Source: Hamadaea sp013361475
GTDB taxonomy: Bacteria; Actinomycetota; Actinomycetes; Mycobacteriales; Micromonosporaceae
NCBI RefSeq assembly: GCF_040654195.1
Contig: NZ_JBFAHM010000015.1
Span: 62,001-126,000, forward strand
Length of the DNA: 64,000 nt
Reading direction: 5' to 3'
This document shows, in pieces, positions 1-8,060 of this stretch. Each line of letters opens with the position of its first letter. Positions within the stretch are counted from its first letter, which is position 1. Under the pieces are notes generated by a model. That model was not told the DNA's origin, did not search any database, and saw only the letters and a list, made by a program, of their open reading frames with translations. A program made the position numbers and the translations under genes.

Positions 1-1729
1 GCATCGCCTCCGAGATGACGGCCGCCTCCTCGCGGAAGCCGTACCGGGCGAGCCCGGCGGCGACGATGGCGTTGTCGTGCGGCCACACCGACCCGTTGTG
101 ATACTCCATCGGGTTGTACGCGGTCAGCCCGTCGGCCAGGGTGCGTACGCCCCAGCCGGAGAACATCGCCGGACCCATCAGATGCTCCACCACCGACGCG
201 GCGTGCTCCGGCGGAACGATCCCGCTCCACAACAGGTGCCCGATGTTGGAGGTGAGCGTCGGCACCGGGCGCTTCTGCCCGTCCAGGGCCAGCGCGTAGA
301 ACCCCTCGTCCGGCAGCCAGAAGGCGTCGACGAAACGGTCCCGCAGCAGCCGTGCCTCCGCTTCGAGCGACTCGGCGAGCGCCGGATCGTTCCAGCACTC
401 CCGGGCCAGCCGGGCCGCCCGCAGCCGGGCGTCGTAGGCGTACCCCTGGATCTCGCAGGTGGCCCGGGGCAGCGTCGCGAGCGTCCCGTCGGGGTGGACG
501 ATCGCGTTCCACGAGTCCTTCCAGCACTGGTTGGCCAGACCCTGCTCGGCATTGCGGGTGGCGTACTCGATGAACAGGTCGCCGTCGGAGTCGCCGAACT
601 CCCGCATCCACTGGATCGCCGCGCGGGCGTGCGGTTCCAGATCGCAGGCGGTCGCGCTGTCCCCGGTCCACCGGTGGTACTCGTCGAGCACGATCAGGAA
701 CAGCGGTGTGCTGTCGGCGCTGCCGTAGTAGGGCGACTGCGGTCGCTGGCCGAAGTAGGTCAGCTCGCCGTGCCGCAGCTCGTGCAGGATCTTGCCCGGT
801 TCGGCGTCGCGGACGTCGTCCATCATGGACGCCTGCTGGGCGGCGAGCGCCTTCAACGTCGTCCGGCACAGCTCCGGCGCGTACGGGAGGGTCTGGTAGC
901 CCACGATCAGGCTGTCCCGGCCGAACAACGCCATGAACCACGGCAGCCCGGCGGCCGGCAGCGAGGCGTCCGGCACGGTGTCCGGATAGAACCGCAACGC
1001 CGCCAGGTCGATCAGACTGCGCCGGTAGGTGTGCACCAGGTCGTCCCAGTCGGTGTCCAGCTCCGGCGCCTGGGCGAGCCAGTCCTCCATGCTGATCGGC
1101 ATCTGCGGCCGATGGTCGAGGTGCGGAACGGGCCGGATCGCGGCGGTCGCCACCGAGATCTCGATCTCCGTACTCCACGTCTGCGTCGGGGACAGCTCCA
1201 AGGCGTACGACATGGACTGCTCGGTGAACCGCGCGCCCGGCGCCTTGATGCGGGTCTCGCGCCGGAACTCGCCGCGCTCGTAGCCGAGCACGACCGCGCC
1301 GCTCTCGATGCGCCGATAGTGCCGCCCGGTCTTGCCCTGCTTGTCCTTGACCTCGAAGATGTCGGCGAAGTCGGCGTCGAACAGCAGCGACAGTTCGAGG
1401 ACCGCGGGCCGCGAGCCGTGGTTGGTCACCGCGAGCTGCTCCTGTACGCCTTCGCCGACGTGCCGGCGGCGCAGCACCGACAGCGACGGGTTCAGGTAGA
1501 CGGTGCCGGTCGGCTGCTGAAGGTAGAACACGGCCTCGTCGTACTCGACGGGCTGGCCCGACAGCGAGGCCAGCGGGCGTCCGTTCAGCCGCAGCTCCCA
1601 GCGCGACAGGTGGCGCATGTCCCGGAAGAACAAGCCGCCCGGCAGGTCGTAGTTGGGGGCCACGTCGCCGCGTTCGTCGCTGACCATGAACGTGCGGCCT
1701 TGGAGGATGTTGATCTGACGGTCGGGCAT
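1..1729 (-). CDS. glycogen debranching / amylo-alpha-1,6-glucosidase-like protein (3' end outside window)
   Basis: The frame runs from an ATG at 1729 leftward off the window, so about 576 codons are visible and the C-terminus is missing. The protein begins MPDRQINILQGRTFMVS and continues into a beta-rich N-terminal domain (LSRWELRLNG, QPVEYDEAVFYLQ) typical of the glycogen-debranching N-terminal domain. A GH63/GDE-like (alpha/alpha) barrel follows, with WFMALFGRDSL, NAEQGLANQCWKDSW and GWGVRTLADG. The family hydrolyses alpha-1,6 branches or related alpha-glucosides in the cytoplasm, and no signal peptide is seen. GGGGAGG lies 7 bases upstream of the ATG. The start is only 21 bp after the stop of the upstream ADH gene, so the two are probably cotranscribed. 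The exact substrate cannot be told from sequence. Confidence 0.85.
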   Translation of the reverse strand, partial: MPDRQINILQGRTFMVSDERGDVAPNYDLPGGLFFRDMRHLSRWELRLNGRPLASLSGQPVEYDEAVFYLQQPTGTVYLNPSLSVLRRRHVGEGVQEQLAVTNHGSRPAVLELSLLFDADFADIFEVKDKQGKTGRHYRRIESGAVVLGYERGEFRRETRIKAPGARFTEQSMSYALELSPTQTWSTEIEISVATAAIRPVPHLDHRPQMPISMEDWLAQAPELDTDWDDLVHTYRRSLIDLAALRFYPDTVPDASLPAAGLPWFMALFGRDSLIVGYQTLPYAPELCRTTLKALAAQQASMMDDVRDAEPGKILHELRHGELTYFGQRPQSPYYGSADSTPLFLIVLDEYHRWTGDSATACDLEPHARAAIQWMREFGDSDGDLFIEYATRNAEQGLANQCWKDSWNAIVHPDGTLATLPRATCEIQGYAYDARLRAARLARECWNDPALAESLEAEARLLRDRFVDAFWLPDEGFYALALDGQKRPVPTLTSNIGHLLWSGIVPPEHAASVVEHLMGPAMFSGWGVRTLADGLTAYNPMEYHNGSVWPHDNAIVAAGLARYGFREEAAVISEAM

Positions 1730-1750
1730 GGGCGCCTCCCCGGGGGAATG

Positions 1751-2800
1751 TCAGGAAATGTCGATCACGTGCTTGATGCCGTTCGGATCGGGTTCGAACG
1801 CGTGGGCGTAGTCCTGCAGCGAACTGCGTGAGGTGAGAAGCGACTCCAGCCAGCTCCGGTCGGCCTGGGTGAGGGCGTCCGCGGCCTGCTGGAAGTGGCT
1901 GAGGTTGGCGTTGACCGAGCCGACGACCACGTCGTTCTCCAGCACCATCGACCGGTTCGCGCCGCCTATGTCGACACTGATCTTGCGACCGGCCACCGAG
2001 ACGCCGGTCAGGCAGACGATGCCGTACTCCGCGGTGCCGCTGATCGCGTCGATGACCAGGGAGGACACCCCGGTCGCCTCGATGATGACGTCCGGGTTCA
2101 GCCGTCCGGTCAGCTGATCCATCGCCTCGCTGTGGTAGGTCGCGCCGAGCGCCCGCACCGCTTCCGGCTTCGGGCCGTCGGTGACGATGTCCAGCACGTG
2201 GACGTCGAGCCCACGCTGCACGCCGAGCAACGCGGCGAGCAACCCGATCGGTCCGGCACCCGTGATCAGCGCGGTCTTCGGCTCGTACCAGGCTCGGCCG
2301 CCGATCCGGTCGATCTGTTCCCACGCTTTGGCCACGACCGAGGTCGGTTCCATGAGTACGCCGGCCTCACCCAGCTCCGTGGGCAGCTTCACGGCGTACT
2401 CCGCCTCGACCGTCCAGCGCTCGCTGGCGTAGCCGTGGATCTCCTTGATCCCGCGCTCGGTGTACTCGCCGTTACGGCACATGTCGAACTGGCCCCGGGC
2501 GCAGGCGCCGCACGGCTTCGGATCCGGCCGCCGCACCACCCCGACGACCAGGTCGCCTTCGGCGAATCCCGACCCGGCCGGAGCCGTGCGTACGCGGCCC
2601 AGCGACTCGTGGCCGAGGATGAGACGGTTCTGCCCGGCCGGCGCCCAGCCGTACTCGGCGGCGGCGATCTCCCGGTCGGTGCCGCAGACGCCCACGGCGA
2701 CCGCGTCCACGAGCAGGTCACCCGGGCCCGGCTCAGGCTCGGGCATCTCGCTGAGTTCCAGCGAATCGGCTTGTCCGGGTCGGACGGTCAACGCCAGCAT
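1751..2800 (-). CDS. zinc-dependent glucose 1-dehydrogenase-like MDR alcohol dehydrogenase
   Basis: 349 aa. The catalytic-zinc motif VCGTDREI has Cys39, and GHE has His64-Glu65. Three of the structural-zinc cysteines are Cys97, Cys100 and Cys108 (CGACARGQFDMC). A Rossmann motif GAGPIGLLAALL follows. The length and the pattern CGTD...RLILGHESLGRV match the microbial glucose 1-dehydrogenase branch of the MDR family, which oxidises aldoses to lactones with NAD(P). The open frame extends far upstream without a stop, but the ATG at 2800 has AGAAAGG 6 bases ahead and begins at family length. It is 21 bp ahead of the debranching enzyme gene, which suggests joint handling of glucan and glucose. Glucose as the substrate is inferred from family resemblance only. 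Confidence 0.82.
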   Translation of the reverse strand: MLALTVRPGQADSLELSEMPEPEPGPGDLLVDAVAVGVCGTDREIAAAEYGWAPAGQNRLILGHESLGRVRTAPAGSGFAEGDLVVGVVRRPDPKPCGACARGQFDMCRNGEYTERGIKEIHGYASERWTVEAEYAVKLPTELGEAGVLMEPTSVVAKAWEQIDRIGGRAWYEPKTALITGAGPIGLLAALLGVQRGLDVHVLDIVTDGPKPEAVRALGATYHSEAMDQLTGRLNPDVIIEATGVSSLVIDAISGTAEYGIVCLTGVSVAGRKISVDIGGANRSMVLENDVVVGSVNANLSHFQQAADALTQADRSWLESLLTSRSSLQDYAHAFEPDPNGIKHVIDIS

Positions 2801-2891
2801 CGTCGCCCTTTCTGTCGTCTCCTTTCCATCCTGCCTGCTACCCACCCATTTGACCGGCAAAACGCAAGATCGCCCCCGTGGGGTGGTCCCC

Positions 2892-2952
2892 GCGTTATCC
2901 GGGATAACGTCCCCTTCGCCCGCGCCCCAGGGGACGTTATCCCGGATAACGC
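2892..2952. repeat. long perfect inverted repeat, hairpin family 2 copy 1
   Basis: Two 23-bp arms (2892-2914 and 2930-2952) are exact reverse complements around a 15-nt spacer. The arm opens GCGTTATCCGGGATAACG, itself palindromic. It lies 109 bp past the stop of the sigma-factor gene (minus strand) and before the ADH start, so it could terminate the sigma transcript. A second hairpin at 17436-17486 shares the opening GCGTYATCCGGGATA, so this is a family rather than a private terminator. Confidence 0.85.
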
Positions 2953-3046
2953 GAGCAGGACCGCGAGCAGGACCGCGCGCAGGAACGCGAGCAGGACCGC
3001 GAGCAGGACCGCGAGCAGGAACGCGAGCAGGACCGCGCGCAGGTCG
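2951..3046. repeat. 12-bp tandem repeat, about eight units
   Basis: Eight head-to-tail copies of GCGAGCAGGACC, with variants GCGCGCAGGAAC and GCGAGCAGGAAC, fill the space between the sigma-factor stop codon (3061) and hairpin family 2 copy 1. The unit is a multiple of three, which keeps long spurious frames open here, but no gene needs it. It looks like a small noncoding minisatellite and is likely variable in copy number. Confidence 0.85.
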
Positions 3047-3060
3047 CGCTGCGAATCCGG

Positions 3061-4899
3061 TCAGCGCGCGATCGAGTACAGCACCAGTTCGCCGCCGACC
3101 ACCGCGACCAGCGCGGAGCCCTCCGCAGCGAGCTGCCCTGGCCGCACTCCCAGCGCTCCGAGCGACCGCTGTCGCAACGTCCCGACCGGTACGCCGGACA
3201 GCCGGACCGAGGTGTCGCCGGTCCACTCGCAGACGAGGAAGTTTCCGGCGTCCAGCCGCAACACCCGGCTGCTCTGGGCGGTCCGCAGCACCTCCCGCCC
3301 GTCCGAGTCGAGCAGGATCACCGGACCGTCGCCCACGGGCGCGACCCGCAGCGTCAGCCCGACCGGGTCCAGGAGGGCCGCGTCCGGCACGGAGACGGTC
3401 CATTTCGTCCGGCCGTCGTGGAGCGCGACGACGTTGCGCCCCCCGGACTCGGTCGCGTCGATCAGGCAGACGTCGTCGAGGTCGCACGGCGCCACCGCGG
3501 TCACCCCGCCGCCGGTGAACACGCGTACCAGCGACCCGTCGTCGAGGTGGAGCCGGTACAACTCGCGTGCACTGCGGATGTAGATGTCGCCGTGGTAGGC
3601 CAGGAAGCCGTCGTTGGGCGGGATCCCATGCCAGACGCGTCCGGTCGGGACACCGGTCGCGGCGGCGTACTCGGTGATGGTGCCCTGCCCGTCCGCGACG
3701 TACATCTTGCCGTCACTGTTGCCCATCTCCGGCACGCCGACGCCGAGGTCCGACCGTGCCAGATCGCCCGGAGCGCCCATGCCGAAGACCCGCTGCGCAA
3801 GCGCGCTCACCTGCCAGCGCGTCTCGCCGGTCCGCAAGTCGATCCCGGCGATCGTTCCCGGACGCGCACCCGGGAACACCGCGACCCCAGGGAAGAGCTG
3901 GACGGCGTCGGGCTCCACGGAACCGTTGAAGTGCCAGCGCTGCTCGCCCGTCGCCGGGTCGATCATCCACGCCGTCGTCTGCCAGCCGCTGCTGGTCGCC
4001 GCGCCGGCCAGGACGAGAATCGCGTCCGGCGTGGCCAGGATCCGTGGCGTCACGCCGTCCGCGCCCCCGGCGAGCGGCGGCAACGTGACCGGCGGCCAAG
4101 CCGGAGTGCCGTCCGCCAGGCTCATCGACAGCACCGTCACTCCCGTCCCCGACAGGTCGATCGCGTAGGCACGGCCGTTGACGATCGCGACCTCCGGAAA
4201 CGCCAGGCCGTCGAGCGGCATCGAGCCCACCCGGCGCAGGGTCGAGAACTCCATCGGGCTGCCCGTGGGATTGACCGTGGGTGGCGGCATCGTGCGGTTC
4301 CGGCCCAGGACCGCCGTCGCCAGCACGATCACCGCGATCACCACCAGGCCCGCGGCGGTCACCGTCGCCGCCACCTTGGTACGCCGTCGGCGGCGGCCGA
4401 TCTCCGCGACGTCGTCGGCGGAGCCCACGGGGACCTGAGCCAGCTCCGCCTTGAGGACCGTCGCGAGGTTGTCCCGGCCCCGCGACAGCCACGACTTGAC
4501 CGTCCCTTCGCTGACCCCCAACTCGGTCGCGATCTCGGCCACCGAGACGTCGAGCAGATAGTGCAGCGCGAGCGCCTGCCGTTGCCGCTCCGGCAGCTTC
4601 TTCAGCGCGGCCACGACGAGCATGGTGTCCTCGGAGGGCGGTGGCACCGCAGCCGGCTGCTCGACCGGGGCGTTGCGGCGTACGCGTAAATGGCGCCACC
4701 AGTCGAAGACGAGCCGGGAGACCACGAGCCGCAGCCACGCCTCGGCGTCGTCGTAGCCGCTGAGCCGCCGCCAGCGCTGCCAGGCGCGGATGTACGCCTC
4801 CTGCACGACGTCCTGCGCCTGGGCGAGGTCACCGGTCAACCCGTACGCGTACCGCAGCGTCCGGGGCGAGGTCACCCGGTAGAACTCCGCGAAATCCAC
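3061..4899 (-). CDS. ECF (SigE-type) sigma factor fused to a transmembrane helix and extracytoplasmic beta-propeller
   Basis: 612 aa. Residues 1-75 form sigma-70 region 2 (DFAEFYRVTSPRTLRYAYG, QDVVQEAYIRAWQRW). Residues about 92-152 form region 4 (LPERQRQALALHYLLDVS, EIATELGVSEGTVKSWLSR). A basic stretch RRRRRTK precedes one hydrophobic helix at 175-199. The remaining roughly 400 residues are beta-rich with repeated Trp/Gly-containing PQQ/WD-like blades (TPAWPPVTLP, GEQRWHFNG, GETRWQVSA, RTKWTVSV). This would place the propeller outside and the sigma domains inside the membrane. ECF factors direct RNA polymerase to stress promoters and are usually held by a separate anti-sigma factor. None is adjacent, so the fused domain may itself sense and restrain. 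The start is GTG. What the propeller binds is unknown. Confidence 0.85.
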   Translation of the reverse strand: MDFAEFYRVTSPRTLRYAYGLTGDLAQAQDVVQEAYIRAWQRWRRLSGYDDAEAWLRLVVSRLVFDWWRHLRVRRNAPVEQPAAVPPPSEDTMLVVAALKKLPERQRQALALHYLLDVSVAEIATELGVSEGTVKSWLSRGRDNLATVLKAELAQVPVGSADDVAEIGRRRRRTKVAATVTAAGLVVIAVIVLATAVLGRNRTMPPPTVNPTGSPMEFSTLRRVGSMPLDGLAFPEVAIVNGRAYAIDLSGTGVTVLSMSLADGTPAWPPVTLPPLAGGADGVTPRILATPDAILVLAGAATSSGWQTTAWMIDPATGEQRWHFNGSVEPDAVQLFPGVAVFPGARPGTIAGIDLRTGETRWQVSALAQRVFGMGAPGDLARSDLGVGVPEMGNSDGKMYVADGQGTITEYAAATGVPTGRVWHGIPPNDGFLAYHGDIYIRSARELYRLHLDDGSLVRVFTGGGVTAVAPCDLDDVCLIDATESGGRNVVALHDGRTKWTVSVPDAALLDPVGLTLRVAPVGDGPVILLDSDGREVLRTAQSSRVLRLDAGNFLVCEWTGDTSVRLSGVPVGTLRQRSLGALGVRPGQLAAEGSALVAVVGGELVLYSIAR

Positions 4900-4973
4900 T
4901 GCTACCGCCCGTGCTCGTGGGGATGGGTCGCCTGGGACACGGCCAGGCCCCCGTCACGGGTTGCAGTGTGCGG

Positions 4974-5555
4974 TCAGGAACGTCGGGCGCGCAGCCCCAG
5001 GATCCGGCGGCCGGTGGCGAGCAGCTGCTCACGCATCGCGTCGTCGTCGAACCGTTGCAGCACAGGGGAGGACGCGGCGGCGGCGATCCCGGCGAGGGCG
5101 ACCGTGGCGGCGACCTCCGAGGCCGGCGAGTCGTCGGCCATCAGCAGCTCGCCCGGCTGCTGCAGCAGCTCGGCGATGTCCGGGTGGCTCTGCAGGGCGC
5201 TGGTGATGCCCGGGTCGGTGCCGATCATCCCGATGAGGCGGCGGTGCTTGACCGTCAGGTCGACGAAGCCGCGCAGCATCGTGTCCGCCCGGCTCGACGG
5301 CGTCCGTTGCGCCTGGGCGGTCTCGATGATGGTGCGCAGCTCCTCCATGGCGGGCTGGATCACCGCGGTGAGGATGTCGTCGCGCGTCTTGAAGTGGTGG
5401 TAGATGGCGGCCTTCGTCACACCGAGATGGTCGGCGATCATCTGCAGCGACGTGCCGGCGAAGCTGTACAGGGCGAACAGCCGGCACGCCTCGTCCAGCA
5501 GACGTTGCCGGGTGCGCTCCTGACCCCGCGGTCCGGCCTCGGCCAATCCCGTCAC
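4974..5555 (-). CDS. TetR/AcrR family transcriptional repressor
   Basis: 193 aa. An N-terminal helix-turn-helix occupies about residues 12-60 (RTRQRLLDEACRLFALYSF, SLQMIADHLGVTKAAIYHHF), followed by an all-helical ligand-binding domain without recognisable ligand residues. The GTG start at 5555 has GGAGG five bases upstream. It is divergent from the MMPL transporter gene, and the shared interval carries four copies of one 16-bp palindromic site. The simple reading is that this protein represses itself and the transporter until a lipophilic ligand or drug is bound. The regulator-site pairing is inferred from position. Confidence 0.88.
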   Translation of the reverse strand: MTGLAEAGPRGQERTRQRLLDEACRLFALYSFAGTSLQMIADHLGVTKAAIYHHFKTRDDILTAVIQPAMEELRTIIETAQAQRTPSSRADTMLRGFVDLTVKHRRLIGMIGTDPGITSALQSHPDIAELLQQPGELLMADDSPASEVAATVALAGIAAAASSPVLQRFDDDAMREQLLATGRRILGLRARRS

Positions 5556-5611
5556 GGCGTCCTCCCTACCAGCTCAACAACTCTAAGGACGCTGAATGCC
5601 TTCCGTCAAAG

Positions 5612-5697
5612 CTAGCCGATCGGCAAGTGTGCCAGCTAGCCGATCGGCAAGGTGTGACCTTGCCGATCGGCTTGTCGCTGCCTTGCCGATCGGCTAG
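5612..5697. promoter_or_regulatory. array of four TetR-type operators
   Basis: Four copies of a 16-bp near-palindrome with invariant core GCCGATCGGC lie at 5612-5627, 5636-5651, 5659-5674 and 5682-5697. They read CTAGCCGATCGGCAAG twice, CTTGCCGATCGGCTTG and CTTGCCGATCGGCTAG. Start-to-start spacing is 24, 23 and 23 bp, close to two helical turns, so bound dimers would stack on one face. The array lies between the divergent TetR and MMPL genes. Confidence 0.85.
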
Positions 5698-5775
5698 TTT
5701 GAGGAGCAGAGGCGAGCGCCTTTCACCCACCGTGAACTGCGTGTTTCGTCGCGATGACGGCTGCCTACCTCTCAT

Positions 5776-5791
5776 ATTGGAGTGCTCCAAT
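5776..5791 (+). promoter_or_regulatory. palindrome covering the MMPL ribosome binding site and start codon
   Basis: ATTGGAG-TG-CTCCAAT has 7-bp arms. The left arm carries the GGAG Shine-Dalgarno and the right arm runs into the ATG at 5790. In RNA a stem of about six pairs with a small loop would hide both initiation signals. It could also be a protein-binding site. A function is not shown. Confidence 0.5.
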
Positions 5792-8015
5792 GGCAACGTT
5801 CCTCTATCGAATCGGCCGATTCGCGTACGCCCGACGGTGGCTCGTCCTGGCGATCTGGGTGGTGTTCCTCGCCGTCGCGGGCGCCGGCGCCGCCCTCTTC
5901 TCCGGCAAGACGAGTAACGACTTCAGCATTCCGGGCACCGAATCGCAGCAGGCCATCGACCAGCTCAGCGAGCGTTTCCCCGAAGCACACGCCGGTGGGG
6001 CCAGCGCCCGGGTCGTCTTCGTCGCACCGGAAGGCAAGACGATCGTCGACCCCTCGGTGCAGAGCGCAGTCTCCGCCGTGGTGGCCGCGCTGAAGGAAGC
6101 CCCGCAGGTGGCGAACGTGGCCGACCCGTACACCGCGAAGACGATCTCCCCGGAACACCCGCGGTACGCCTTCGCCCAGGTCACCTACGGCGTACAGGGC
6201 ATGGCGCTGACCGACTCCGACCGGGAGGCGCTGTTCGACGCCGCCCAGCTCGGCCGCGATCAAGGCCTGACTGTCGAGGTGGGCGGCGACGCCCTGCGGG
6301 CCAACCCGGAGACCGGCATCGTCGAGGTGCTCGGCATCGTCATCGCCGCCGTCGTGCTCGTCGTCACGCTGGGCTCGCTCATCGCGGCCGGACTGCCCCT
6401 GCTGACCGCGCTCACCGGGATCGGCGTCGGCATCTCCGGCATCGCCCTGGCGGCCCGCTGGTTCGACATCAACTCCAACAGCCTGATCCTCGCGCTGATG
6501 CTCGGTCTCGCCGTCGGCATCGACTACTCGCTGTTCATCGTCTCCCGCTTCCGGCACGAACTGCTGGTACGCAAGAACGGACCGGAAGCCGCCGGCCGGG
6601 CGGTCGGCACGGCCGGATCCGCCGTCGTCTTCGCCGGCCTGACCGTGATCATCGCGTTGGCCGCGCTCTCCGTCGTCGGCATCCCGCTGCTGCGCAGCAT
6701 GGGCCTGGCGGCCGCCGCCACCGTCGCCGTTTCGGTGCTGGTCGCGATCACGCTGCTCCCGGCGCTGCTCGGGTTCACCGGCACCCGGCTCATCCGCGGG
6801 CGCCTGTTCGGCCGGCGTACGCCGGACCCGGAGGCCGACGAGGCCGGTCCCACCCCGATGGGCGAACGCTGGGCGAAGTTCATCGTGCGCTTCCGGGTGC
6901 CCGCGCTCGTGCTGGCCGTCGCCGGACTGGCCGCGCTCGCCATCCCCGCCGCCGGACTGCGACTCGGGCTGCCCGACGACGGCATGCAAGCCACGTCGAC
7001 CACCCAGCGCAAGGCGTACGACTTGATGACCGAGGGCTTCGGGCCGGGCTTCAACGGTCCGCTGCTGATCGTGGCCGACCTGCCCGCGGGCGGCGACCCG
7101 CAGACCGCTGGCCAGGCCCTGGCCGGCGCGCTGATGAAGCTGGACAACGTCCTGTACGCCCAGCCGACCGGCGGCAGCGCCGAGGCCCACACCGCGCTCG
7201 TGACGGTCATCCCGAAGACCGGACCGAACGACGAGAAGACAGCCGACCTGGTGACCGCGATCCGTGACCAGGCCGACGACCTCAAGGCGGCCACCGGCGC
7301 GACCGTGTCGGTGACCGGCCAGACGGCGCTCGCGATCGACGTGTCGGCCCAGCTCGGCGCGGCCCTCGTGCCCTACCTGTGCGTGGTCGTCGGACTGGCG
7401 TTCCTGCTGCTCCTGCTCGTCTTCCGCTCCGTGCTCGTGCCGCTGACCGCGACCCTCGGCTTCCTGCTGAGCGTGGCGGCGACCTTCGGCGCGGTCGTGG
7501 CGGTCTTCCAGTGGGGCTGGCTGAGCAGCGTCTTCGGAGTCGAGGAGACCGGCCCGATCATGAGTATGCTGCCCGTGCTGCTGATCGGCATCCTCTTCGG
7601 ACTCGCCATGGACTACCAGGTCTTCCTCGTGACCCGGATGCGGGAGGACTACGTCCACGGCGCGTCGGCCCGATCGGCCATCGTGACCGGCTTCCGGCAC
7701 GGCGCCCGGGTCGTCACGGCCGCCGCCATCATCATGATCAGCGTCTTCGGCGGGTTCGTCTTCTCCGGCGAGACCCTCATCCAGTCCATCGGCTTCGCCC
7801 TGGCGTTCGGTGTGCTGGTGGACGCGTTCGTGGTCCGGATGACCGTCATCCCGGCGCTGATGTCGCTGCTGGGCAAGGCGGCGTGGTGGCTGCCGCGCTG
7901 GCTGGACAAGATCCTGCCCAACGTGGACGTCGAAGGCGAAAAGCTCGCCGCCGTGGCCGACTCGTCGGCCGAACCGGCGTCGTCGACGCCGGCCTCCCTA
8001 GCTCGCCACCGCTAA
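5790..8015 (+). CDS. MMPL/RND-family lipid or drug exporter
   Basis: 741 aa. There is an N-terminal helix (ARRWLVLAIWVVFLAVAG), a periplasm-like loop with NDFSIPGTESQQAIDQL, then a bundle of five hydrophobic segments. The same plan repeats after about residue 370, giving the roughly 12-helix, two-half MMPL layout. Motifs LGLAVGIDYSLFIVSRFR and FGLAMDYQVFLVTRMR carry the paired Asp-Tyr of the proton relay. The family exports lipids, siderophores or hydrophobic drugs by proton exchange. The ATG at 5790 has GGAG 7 bases upstream. The frame opens at 5754, but that start has no ribosome binding site. It is controlled from the TetR operator array just upstream. The substrate is unknown. Confidence 0.9.
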   Translation: MATFLYRIGRFAYARRWLVLAIWVVFLAVAGAGAALFSGKTSNDFSIPGTESQQAIDQLSERFPEAHAGGASARVVFVAPEGKTIVDPSVQSAVSAVVAALKEAPQVANVADPYTAKTISPEHPRYAFAQVTYGVQGMALTDSDREALFDAAQLGRDQGLTVEVGGDALRANPETGIVEVLGIVIAAVVLVVTLGSLIAAGLPLLTALTGIGVGISGIALAARWFDINSNSLILALMLGLAVGIDYSLFIVSRFRHELLVRKNGPEAAGRAVGTAGSAVVFAGLTVIIALAALSVVGIPLLRSMGLAAAATVAVSVLVAITLLPALLGFTGTRLIRGRLFGRRTPDPEADEAGPTPMGERWAKFIVRFRVPALVLAVAGLAALAIPAAGLRLGLPDDGMQATSTTQRKAYDLMTEGFGPGFNGPLLIVADLPAGGDPQTAGQALAGALMKLDNVLYAQPTGGSAEAHTALVTVIPKTGPNDEKTADLVTAIRDQADDLKAATGATVSVTGQTALAIDVSAQLGAALVPYLCVVVGLAFLLLLLVFRSVLVPLTATLGFLLSVAATFGAVVAVFQWGWLSSVFGVEETGPIMSMLPVLLIGILFGLAMDYQVFLVTRMREDYVHGASARSAIVTGFRHGARVVTAAAIIMISVFGGFVFSGETLIQSIGFALAFGVLVDAFVVRMTVIPALMSLLGKAAWWLPRWLDKILPNVDVEGEKLAAVADSSAEPASSTPASLARHR

Positions 8016-8060
8016 CCCCCTGTCCGCACGATCATGAACCTGGCGAAGGCGGGGGAGCGG

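Noticed and set aside
77..1831. 584-codon plus-strand frame opposite the debranching enzyme
   Set aside because: Arg/Pro/Gly/Val-rich shadow. The minus-strand frame has the real domains and a ribosome binding site.
2801..3487. N-terminal extension of the ADH gene
   Set aside because: It runs through the hairpin, the 12-bp repeats and the sigma gene with PARG-type low-complexity residues. The ATG at 2800 gives family length.
5772..7700. 642-codon minus-strand frame opposite the MMPL gene
   Set aside because: His/Gly/Asp/Arg-biased shadow without start signal; the MMPL reading is unambiguous.
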